From positions 1 to 19,556 of the forward strand of contig CAZNLS010000046.1 of NCBI GenBank assembly GCA_964573895.1: a stretch of DNA of 19,556 nucleotides. The letters run 5' to 3'. Of the stretch, positions 1 to 6,094 are shown in pieces. Made by a program: the position numbers and the translations under genes. Source of the stretch: CAZNLS01 sp964573895. GTDB taxonomy: Bacteria; Acidobacteriota; Aminicenantia; UBA2199. How positions within the stretch are numbered: the first letter of the stretch is position 1; each line of letters starts with the position of its first letter. Under the pieces are notes generated by a model. That model was given only the letters and a program-made list of their open reading frames with translations, was not told where the DNA came from and did not search any database.

Positions 1-42
1 TTAATTTTAAAGGCCGATATCAATTAACTAATTAAAGGAATG

Positions 43-84
43 AACAGGCAGGGGCCCCCCGTTTAGCGGGGGGCCTGATCTGTT
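43..84 (-). terminator. GC-rich hairpin, probable terminator after fmdB
   Basis: A perfect 9-bp stem (GGCCCCCCG at 53-61 with CGGGGGGCC at 67-75) closes a 5-base loop, TTTAG. A second outer stem pairs AACAG (43-47) with CTGTT (80-84) across an internal loop. The all-G/C arms stand out sharply in AT-rich DNA. The hairpin begins about 53 bases past the fmdB stop codon on the minus strand. The tail on the minus strand is only moderately T-rich (CCTGCCTGTTCATTCC), so a canonical U-tract is missing. It could also serve a plus-strand gene lying left of the window. Confidence 0.6.
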
Positions 85-136
85 AAGGTGGGAGATATGT
101 ATTTATATTAAGGGGGGAGAGATGGAAAGGCTAAAT

Positions 137-439
137 TTAAGCAACATTTTCACTCTTCCTTTTATCAGAAGACTTAGTAATGCTGTCTTTCTTTTTTTCT
201 GTTTTTTTAGTTTCTGAATTATTAATTGAACTGCTTTTATGCTGTTCGTGTCTGTCCTGCTTCTTTTTATAGTCGGTATCATACCAGCCGTTTCCCTTGA
301 ATTGGAATGAAGAGACTGAAATAATTTTTTCAACCTCACCACCACATTCAAGACATTTTGTTAACGGCTTGGAATTTATTTTTTGTAACACTTCTATTAT
401 CCTGTTACATTGTTTGCATCGATATTCATAGATTGGCAT
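137..439 (-). CDS. FmdB-family zinc-ribbon protein
   Basis: A 100-residue protein starting MPIYEYRCKQC, the typical opening of the FmdB/CxxC-CxxC putative regulatory family. Four cysteines (C8, C11, C29, C32) form the expected single zinc ribbon in the first 40 residues. The rest, from about residue 55, is a low-complexity Lys/Ser/Glu/Asn tail that is probably disordered; such variable tails are common in the family. FmdB was named for a proposed regulator of formamidase genes, but the role of most members is unknown. The ATG is preceded by AGGA about 9 bases upstream. It is the last gene of the leftward iorA-iorB-acyP run, 58 bases after acyP, and may also have its own promoter at 461-489. 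The family call is secure; the function is not. Confidence 0.88.
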   Translation of the reverse strand: MPIYEYRCKQCNRIIEVLQKINSKPLTKCLECGGEVEKIISVSSFQFKGNGWYDTDYKKKQDRHEQHKSSSINNSETKKTEKKKDSITKSSDKRKSENVA

Positions 440-460
440 CTGAATTTTTCCTGTAAAATA

Positions 461-489
461 AAATTATCACACAAAAATTGAGTTGTCAA
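461..489 (-). promoter_or_regulatory. Candidate sigma70 promoter for fmdB
   Basis: On the minus strand a perfect TTGACA (484-489) is followed by GATAAT (463-468) at a 15-base spacing with an extended TG two bases upstream of it, or by TAATTT (461-466) at 17 bases. The start codon lies about 25 bases further on. It sits in the 58-base gap behind acyP, so fmdB could be transcribed independently. Confidence 0.5.
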
Positions 490-497
490 TAAAAAAA

Positions 498-770
498 TTA
501 ATTTATAATTTCAAATGAATTCAAATTTGGAATTTGTTTGATTTTACTCTTTTTTACAGAAGTCACAACTGAGGACGGAGGCCCCTTATTGAGAAACATT
601 TCAAATTTCTTAAGCAGGTCGGTATCACCTTCTGCAACAACTTCAACATCACCATTTGGAAGATTCCTTACATACCCTTTTACACCAATCGATTTTGCTT
701 CGATTTTAGTATAATACCTGAATGCAACTCCCTGTACCCGGCCGCTGATCCTGTATTTATAAAACTCCAA
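498..770 (-). CDS. acyP: Acylphosphatase
   Basis: A 90-residue protein of full family length that hydrolyses the carboxyl-phosphate bond of acyl-phosphates in the cytosol. The signature GRVQGVAFRYYT near the N-terminus carries the phosphate-binding loop with catalytic Arg18, and GYVRNLPNGDVEV carries catalytic Asn36. The start codon is TTG (768-770): no ATG or GTG lies nearby, and alignment to the family places the start exactly here. An AAGAG-like site overlapping the iorB stop codon would serve as ribosome binding site, only 8 bases after iorB, so the two are probably translated together. Its place behind indolepyruvate oxidoreductase could be functional or simply operon packing. Confidence 0.93.
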   Translation of the reverse strand: MEFYKYRISGRVQGVAFRYYTKIEAKSIGVKGYVRNLPNGDVEVVAEGDTDLLKKFEMFLNKGPPSSVVTSVKKSKIKQIPNLNSFEIIN

Positions 771-778
771 TTTAACTC

Positions 779-1354
779 TTATTTTTCCGAATATTCAAAA
801 CCCTTTGAAAATGCATCAAGATTCAGCTCAAGAAATCTCTCAGGGATTCTCTCTTTTATTATTTTATCCCAGATTTTCCTGTCAATATCCATTTTTGAAG
901 CAAGCACTCCCAGCAATACAACATTGGTCGCTTTTGTATTTCCAAGTTCCGAAGCAATTTCGGAAGCAGGAATTATAATTAAATTTTTTGTAAATGTTTT
1001 TAAAGTAGTATTGATGTTTTCCGGATAATCTTCTGCACCTGATGCAACAGGAAGCGGTTCCCATTTAAAATCATTAACCATCAGGACTCCGTCTTTTTTC
1101 AGATAGTTAATATTTCTAAGTGCTTCGAGTTTTTCAAAGGATAAAATATAGTCCGTGTTTTTTATTGAGGGCAGTGGAGAGAACACCTTTTCGCCAAAGT
1201 TGATTGTGGAAATAACATTACCTCCTCTCTGGCTCATACCATGGACTTCGCTCTTTTTTACCTCAAAACCGGCATCAAGTAAAACATCAGAAAGCAGATC
1301 GCTTGCTGTTAATACTCCCTGTCCTCCAACTCCTGCAATTACTATTGATCTCAT
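779..1354 (-). CDS. iorB: Indolepyruvate:ferredoxin oxidoreductase, beta subunit
   Basis: A 191-residue protein of the pyruvate/ketoisovalerate oxidoreductase gamma-domain family. The N-terminus has GVGGQGVLTAS and then SEVHGMSQRGGNV, both characteristic of IorB. With IorA it forms the enzyme that oxidatively decarboxylates aryl-pyruvates (indolepyruvate, phenylpyruvate) to aryl-acetyl-CoA while reducing ferredoxin. The start ATG overlaps the iorA stop as ATGA. The ribosome binding site GGAGGG (1360-1365) lies 5 bases upstream, inside the last codons of iorA (Gly-Gly-Lys-Lys), so translation is coupled. Family and partner are clear; the preferred 2-oxoacid is inferred from the family. Confidence 0.93.
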   Translation of the reverse strand: MRSIVIAGVGGQGVLTASDLLSDVLLDAGFEVKKSEVHGMSQRGGNVISTINFGEKVFSPLPSIKNTDYILSFEKLEALRNINYLKKDGVLMVNDFKWEPLPVASGAEDYPENINTTLKTFTKNLIIIPASEIASELGNTKATNVVLLGVLASKMDIDRKIWDKIIKERIPERFLELNLDAFSKGFEYSEK

Positions 1355-3159
1355 TTTTTCCCTCCGTCCAGGTAGTCTGAAAGATTTGCATCTCTGATAT
1401 GAGATGACTCTTCATCTTCATAACTTATCGCTCCGTGCGGACAAACCTGAATACATACACTGCATCCGGTGCAAAGGTCGGAAACTATAAATGCTTTGCC
1501 GTCTTTCGAGGTTATTGCAGGACATCCGAGCCGGAGGCACATGTTGCATTTTGTGCACTTTTCAGGGTCAACAATACTGTTTGACCATTTTGCTTTTTTA
1601 AAAAGAAGTGCACAAGGCCTCCTCACGACGATTACGGAAGGTTTTTCTCTGGCTATCTCTTCGCGGAGCAATTTTCTTATTGCTTTTACATCGTATCCGT
1701 CCACTTCATATGTATGTTCAATTCCAAGTCCGTTCTTTACCAGGTTTGATATACTTATAACAGGAGATTTCTCTCCCATAAGAGTTGTTCCGGTTCCCGG
1801 GTTATTTTGATGCCCGGTCATCGCGGTTATCGAATTATCCAGTATGATAACTGTAGTCTTTCCCTTATTGTAAATTATATCCAGAAGTCCGGTAATGCCT
1901 GAATGGAAGAATGTAGAGTCACCGATGACGGCAGCCTGCTTAATCTTTTTACCGCCTTTTTCGAGAGCTTTCTCAATTCCAAGCATTGCTGTTATTGATG
2001 CTCCCATGTCAATTGTGGTATCCATTGCAGACAGGGGAGGAAGGCCTCCGAGTGTATAGCATCCGATGTCACCGGTTACAGTGACTTTTTGAATATTAAG
2101 ATTGAAAAATGTTGCGGTATGCGGACACCCGGGACAAAGTGCAGGAGGTCTTGATGGAATTGATTTTACATCAAAAAGGTCTTTTTCATCTTTTTTCCCC
2201 AATGCTCTGAGTAAGACATCGGTGCTCATCTCTCCGGTGAGCGGAAATGTGTCTTTTCCGATGATTTTCTTATCCGGAACAAGAATCCTTACGAAATTTT
2301 CCATAATCGGGTCGTTCTCTTCAACAACATATATTGTGTCAACTTTCTCAGCAAACTCCAATAATAATTTTTTTGGGAAAGGGTAGGGCATGGAGACTTT
2401 AAGAAACCACGCATCTTTAAAAACTTCCCTTGCATACTGGTAAGATATCCCGGAAGCTACCACACCGATTTTTGATTTCCCGGGCTCTATTGAATTGTAT
2501 TTAAATTCACTGCTGAATTCCTCTATTTTTTTAAGTCTCTCTTCGATCTTCACATGCTTTATCCTGGCAATAGCGGGAAGTATCATTCTCTTCATGAAAT
2601 CCTTCTCATAATGTACTTCAGGTGGAGTTTCGCGATCTTCAAAGGAGACTGAGGATCTGGAGTGAGAAATCCGGGTTGTGGATCTAAGAAGAACCGGTGT
2701 CCCGAATTTTTCACTGATCTTTATTCCCTCCCTGACTAAATCTTTAGCCTCCTGGGAATCAGACGGTTCGAGTACGGGCATCTTCGCAGCTATTGCATAG
2801 TGTCTGTTATCCTGTTCATTTTGCGACGAGTGCATCCCGGGATCATCTGCTGATACAATAATCAGGCCTCCATCCATATCGAGGTAACTTGATGAGAAGA
2901 AAGGGTCTGCTGCAACATTTAGACCGACATGCTTCATTGCAACCATTGACCTTGCCCCGGTGAAAGCTGCCCCTATCGCCTCCTCAAGCGAGGTCTTCTC
3001 ATTTGTTCCCCAGTGGCAATATATATCTTCTTTATAACCTGAAATGTTTTCAAGTATTTCAGTACTTGGAGTGCCGGGGTAAGCAGAAGCGAAGGTAACG
3101 CCTGCTTCATATGCTCCTCTTGCTATTGCTTCATTTCCGGAAAGCAGTTTCTTTTTCAT
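1351..3159 (-). CDS. iorA: Indolepyruvate:ferredoxin oxidoreductase, alpha subunit
   Basis: A 602-residue catalytic subunit of full family length. The N-terminal pyrimidine-binding domain opens with LSGNEAIARGAYEAG and YPGTPSTEIL (27-36). CPGCPH at 342-347 opens the thiamine-diphosphate domain, with GDSTFFHSG (413-421) and DNSITAMTGHQ (441-451) as the diphosphate/Mg site. Two C-terminal 4Fe-4S motifs follow: C535, C538, C541, C546 (CX2CX2CX4C) and C563, C566, C569, C573 (CX2CX2CX3C). The longer spacing in the first motif is a known feature of this enzyme family. It has a strong ribosome site (TGGAGGG) and its own promoter at 3180-3207. The enzyme is oxygen-sensitive in known organisms, suggesting anaerobic amino-acid fermentation. 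Confidence 0.95.
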   Translation of the reverse strand: MKKKLLSGNEAIARGAYEAGVTFASAYPGTPSTEILENISGYKEDIYCHWGTNEKTSLEEAIGAAFTGARSMVAMKHVGLNVAADPFFSSSYLDMDGGLIIVSADDPGMHSSQNEQDNRHYAIAAKMPVLEPSDSQEAKDLVREGIKISEKFGTPVLLRSTTRISHSRSSVSFEDRETPPEVHYEKDFMKRMILPAIARIKHVKIEERLKKIEEFSSEFKYNSIEPGKSKIGVVASGISYQYAREVFKDAWFLKVSMPYPFPKKLLLEFAEKVDTIYVVEENDPIMENFVRILVPDKKIIGKDTFPLTGEMSTDVLLRALGKKDEKDLFDVKSIPSRPPALCPGCPHTATFFNLNIQKVTVTGDIGCYTLGGLPPLSAMDTTIDMGASITAMLGIEKALEKGGKKIKQAAVIGDSTFFHSGITGLLDIIYNKGKTTVIILDNSITAMTGHQNNPGTGTTLMGEKSPVISISNLVKNGLGIEHTYEVDGYDVKAIRKLLREEIAREKPSVIVVRRPCALLFKKAKWSNSIVDPEKCTKCNMCLRLGCPAITSKDGKAFIVSDLCTGCSVCIQVCPHGAISYEDEESSHIRDANLSDYLDGGKK

Positions 3160-3179
3160 TTTCCCTCCATAAGATTAGA

Positions 3180-3207
3180 ATTCTATTTTATTTAACCTGT
3201 TTGTCAA
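3180..3207 (-). promoter_or_regulatory. Strong sigma70-like promoter for iorAB-acyP
   Basis: On the minus strand a consensus TTGACA (3202-3207) and TAGAAT (3180-3185, five of six consensus bases) are separated by 16 bases. An A-tract (AAAAAAAA) lies directly upstream of the -35 box, like an UP element. Transcription would start near 3173, giving a leader of about 14 bases that just accommodates the TGGAGGG ribosome site. It fills the 55-base gap after the glycosyltransferase gene. Confidence 0.65.
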
Positions 3208-3214
3208 GTTTTTT

Positions 3215-4576
3215 TTATAACAATTCGGATGTTATCTTTGAAAAAAAATCAGAAACATTTTTTTCAAAATTTTTTATATCAAAATTGACGCTTTTTTCAA
3301 TTGCATTTTTACTCATTTTTTTTCTTAAAACGGGATCCGAAATAATTTTCAAACTTATTTTTATCAGGGCTGAGCTTGATTTTACTCTAAATCCGTTAAC
3401 TCCCTGATCGACTATCTCCTTTTGGCCGCCTCCATCAAAAACAACCGGAACAATCCCGTTCTGCATTGCTTCTGCAATTGTCATCCCGAAATGTTCAACT
3501 TTTGCGGGATCATTTTGGCCGAGTCCGCAAAGATGCCAGAAGATTGAGGCATTTGCATATAATTTTCTTATTTCCTTGTCGCTGATGTTTACTCTGAGTT
3601 CTATCGGAATATTTTCTACTGATAAGATCAATTCACTCAGTTTTTCGATGTAGGGGTTATTATCTCCTGAACCTCCTGCGAGAACAAGTTTCCACCCCTC
3701 CGTTTCAACAGAATTTTTCTTCACCATTTTAATGAAACTTCTGACCAGTTCCAGTTGTTTTTTTGTCCCGCCCTCCTCAAATCTGGCAACAGAAAGAATA
3801 ATCTTATCTTTTTTATTAAACTCTGTTTTTTGAGACATATTTACAGGGGGATAGATGTGTTTGTGTGGAGTATATTTCCACCGTTTCTCTATCCACTCCT
3901 TTGTGTAGTTACTATTGAAAACAGTATAAGTGTATATGTCGGAATAGAAATAACTTACCGGTCTTCTTTCGGGAAAATGGCATACCATTATTGATACAGG
4001 GGAGAGAGGATAGACCATTTCAAGCATGCTGTTGTTAATAAAAATATCGTACATCCCGCTCTCTCTGCTTATAAGGTGAAAAGGATTATCTGTTTTTTTA
4101 TCAACTCTGTGCGGTTCGATGTGGAAGGTTCCTGCATTGTCAAAATAGGGGAGAGGAATTATCTTTATCCTGAATCCGGTTGAATCAATACCGTACCAGT
4201 TAAAGAAATCTTCGTGTGAAACTTTCCTGTTGGAAATAATTGTTATATCAAAATCTTTTTCAAGGGCTTTTACCATTACCAGCCCATATTTTTGCGCTCC
4301 GCCTATAAAATGAAATGCGTGATCATATATTGCAAGTGACGGTTTTCTTTTCCCTGTTGCCAGTTCCAGCCTGTAAATGAAATTGAGTGCGGAAGCCGGA
4401 CCGTATTTTCCCTCAATTTCAAATACTTTTTTTTTAAGAAATTTGTAATCCGGGGCACCTGAAGCTGCATTTAGTAACTTTTTTGACTTGCCAACTTCTC
4501 TAATAATAAATTTATCCTTCTCTTTTATTCTCAAAGACATTTCGGGAAAGAGTTCATCCAATTTCTGTTGTTCCAT
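3215..4576 (-). CDS. Glycosyltransferase, GT4 family (GT-B fold)
   Basis: A 453-residue retaining glycosyltransferase. The first Rossmann domain begins only at about residue 80 with LAIYDHAFHFIGGAQKYG, which has the glycine-rich loop typical of GT4 enzymes. The C-terminal group-1 domain starts with IILSVARFEEGG (259-270), then WKLVLAGGSG, and the nucleotide-sugar EX7E motif is E361-E369 in EHFGMTIAE. The middle (VCHFPERRPVSYFYSD, then HIYPPVNM) resembles ALG11/mannosyltransferase-like members. The first 79 residues are a charged, probably helical extension not normally present in this family. It starts 7 bases after the stop of the 145-residue gene at 4584-5021, so the two are co-translated. 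Donor and acceptor cannot be told from sequence. Confidence 0.88.
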   Translation of the reverse strand: MEQQKLDELFPEMSLRIKEKDKFIIREVGKSKKLLNAASGAPDYKFLKKKVFEIEGKYGPASALNFIYRLELATGKRKPSLAIYDHAFHFIGGAQKYGLVMVKALEKDFDITIISNRKVSHEDFFNWYGIDSTGFRIKIIPLPYFDNAGTFHIEPHRVDKKTDNPFHLISRESGMYDIFINNSMLEMVYPLSPVSIMVCHFPERRPVSYFYSDIYTYTVFNSNYTKEWIEKRWKYTPHKHIYPPVNMSQKTEFNKKDKIILSVARFEEGGTKKQLELVRSFIKMVKKNSVETEGWKLVLAGGSGDNNPYIEKLSELILSVENIPIELRVNISDKEIRKLYANASIFWHLCGLGQNDPAKVEHFGMTIAEAMQNGIVPVVFDGGGQKEIVDQGVNGFRVKSSSALIKISLKIISDPVLRKKMSKNAIEKSVNFDIKNFEKNVSDFFSKITSELL

Positions 4577-4583
4577 TCAGATC

Positions 4584-5021
4584 CTATTCCTCTTTTGCCG
4601 TTTTGATATCATTTGAATTATCTGTTAATTCGGAAATCGTCTCTCTCATTTTAGACATTTCTTCCTCTCCCTTTCGCTGCCTGATTATAAGAGTGTTATT
4701 GAAAAACATAAAATCTCTGATAATTAAAAACAGATTTTTAAACAAGAGTCTGAAAGAAAAAGGGAGAAGTAATATAACTTTAATGAGTTTCGAATTGATT
4801 TTTTTTTCTGCAAAATAGACTCTGGGATCGAGTCGTCTCTTGATGGAGGCGGCTCTTTTTGACATCTCAAAATCGAGTTCGGAAAGAGTCAGTTCGTTGA
4901 GATCAACATGAATATCCCGGTCAATTTTTCCACCGGCAATTTTATTAATATTTTTTTCTTTGAACAATTTATTTTGAAGTCTTGTTTTTTCTTCTGATAA
5001 ATCGGGAGAGAAACTATCCAT
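4584..5021 (-). CDS. Unrecognised membrane-associated protein, partner of GT4 gene
   Basis: A 145-residue protein I do not recognise. Residues 1-60 are polar and acidic, and 55-78 are basic (KRAASIKRRLDPR). A hydrophobic stretch at 79-114 is interrupted by K81, R91, K95 and R102 at helical spacing, which suggests an amphipathic or re-entrant membrane-surface helix rather than a clean transmembrane span. The last 30 residues are charged and could form a short coiled coil. It is probably a real gene: it fills its space, lies 7 bases upstream of the glycosyltransferase on the same strand, and a promoter candidate sits just before it. No Shine-Dalgarno site precedes the ATG. It may anchor or assist the glycosyltransferase at the membrane; that is inference from position and hydrophobicity only. 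Confidence 0.7.
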   Translation of the reverse strand: MDSFSPDLSEEKTRLQNKLFKEKNINKIAGGKIDRDIHVDLNELTLSELDFEMSKRAASIKRRLDPRVYFAEKKINSKLIKVILLLPFSFRLLFKNLFLIIRDFMFFNNTLIIRQRKGEEEMSKMRETISELTDNSNDIKTAKEE

Positions 5022-5027
5022 TATTGA

Positions 5028-5056
5028 ATTTTATCATCTTTAACTTTTCGCTTCAA
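5028..5056 (-). promoter_or_regulatory. Candidate promoter for the 145-residue protein/GT4 pair
   Basis: TTGAAG (5051-5056) and TAAAAT (5028-5033) on the minus strand are spaced by 17 bases. Transcription would begin at about 5021-5022, at or next to the start ATG, so the messenger would be leaderless or nearly so. This agrees with the missing ribosome site, but AT-rich DNA produces such matches by chance. Confidence 0.4.
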
Positions 5057-5075
5057 TTCAAAAAAAGTATGATAT

Positions 5076-5966
5076 CTAGTTCCGTGTAATCTCCGGAATA
5101 CAGAAGAATATCTCTTTTGAATAGGAGCAGCTCTTACAATTAATTGCTGCCAACATTTTTTCACATTTGATTCCTTTCTCCTGCTTTTTTTTGAGTTCCA
5201 GTGACGAACTGCATTCCGGGCATGTTTCGGGAATAGCAAGTTTTATCTCTATTCCATTTGGATATTTTTCTGTCCTGACATCTTCCGTTAATATTTTAAA
5301 ATGGGCGATCTCCTTTGTTTTCAGGTCTGAAAAAAGAGTATTAAAAAAATTCAAAGTAAATTTTGAATTCGAACTTGCGATCTCTTTACCTTTTGAAGTC
5401 CTCATGTTCGGTTCAAGGTGGAAATTGTAGGTTATCTCTTTGCTTGCAGTATCTATAAGCCAGTTGATGAGGGATTTTCTTCTTAGAACTCCCTTTGAAA
5501 AATAGACCGGGATGCCAACCGGACCCGATTTGGACAAAAAATCTGCATCGTGAATAATATCTGCTATTAAATTTCTTACAGATCCTTCAAAATAGAGTGA
5601 TTTTAAAGAATTTACAACTTTTTCAATTAAAGTTTTATCAATATCAAATTTCTCCATGATCTCTTTTGCAACTTTGATGCTGTCTTCTTCTTCCGGAATA
5701 TCATTTGAATGGTAATTTCCCTTAACAAATTTTCCCGAGTCGTGGAAAAAAGCTGAAAGGATAACGGGTACCGGATCTATTTGTTCCTTTTTTGAAATTA
5801 TTCCTGCCACAGAAGAGACCATAAGAGTGTGTTCCCATAAATAAGATTCTCCTCCGTCCCCGTCAAATTCCTTCTCTGCATTTTCAATCTTTTCCCTGAT
5901 CTTTTCTACAAGTCCGGGGTATCTTTTATTTATCATGTTGATCGAGGTATTCATGCGCTTAATCAT
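5076..5966 (-). CDS. HD-domain hydrolase with C-terminal zinc ribbon
   Basis: A 296-residue protein. Residues 40-145 carry an HD-superfamily signature: H46 in YLWEHTLMVSS, the H75-D76 doublet in FFHDSGKF, and a late aspartate in IIHDADFLS (D140 or D142). HD proteins are metal-dependent phosphohydrolases acting on nucleotides or phosphodiesters. The middle, 150-240, is unassigned. The C-terminus has CPEC (249-252), C268, CKSC (277-280) and C289, a probable zinc ribbon that may bind nucleic acid or protein. The start is uncertain: no good ribosome site precedes the ATG at 5966, and M5 or M11 are alternatives. The 128 bases upstream contain a small GCAGC/GCTGC hairpin (6069-6082) and no promoter I would defend. 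The substrate is unknown. Confidence 0.82.
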   Translation of the reverse strand: MIKRMNTSINMINKRYPGLVEKIREKIENAEKEFDGDGGESYLWEHTLMVSSVAGIISKKEQIDPVPVILSAFFHDSGKFVKGNYHSNDIPEEEDSIKVAKEIMEKFDIDKTLIEKVVNSLKSLYFEGSVRNLIADIIHDADFLSKSGPVGIPVYFSKGVLRRKSLINWLIDTASKEITYNFHLEPNMRTSKGKEIASSNSKFTLNFFNTLFSDLKTKEIAHFKILTEDVRTEKYPNGIEIKLAIPETCPECSSSLELKKKQEKGIKCEKMLAAINCKSCSYSKEIFFCIPEITRN

Positions 5967-6094
5967 AACATTTTTTTATCAGAGTGTAATTATTCCTGTA
6001 GGACCAAGATGACAGATATCCTTTTAAAATAAAAATTTATTTGCGGTAATACGATCCCGGGAAACTGCGCAGCCTGTGCTGCCAGAGGACAGAG

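Noticed and set aside
1..27. Possible 3' end of a plus-strand gene stopping at 25-27
   Set aside because: Only eight codons are visible, other frames are equally open, and nothing identifies a protein.
5021..5239. A 72-codon minus-strand frame across the end of the HD gene
   Set aside because: It is an alternative frame of the HD/zinc-ribbon coding sequence; its Arg/Lys-rich composition is typical of a shadow frame.
6069..6082. GCAGC/GCTGC hairpin after the M3 peptidase as a terminator
   Set aside because: Only five base pairs with no T-run after it; too weak to call.
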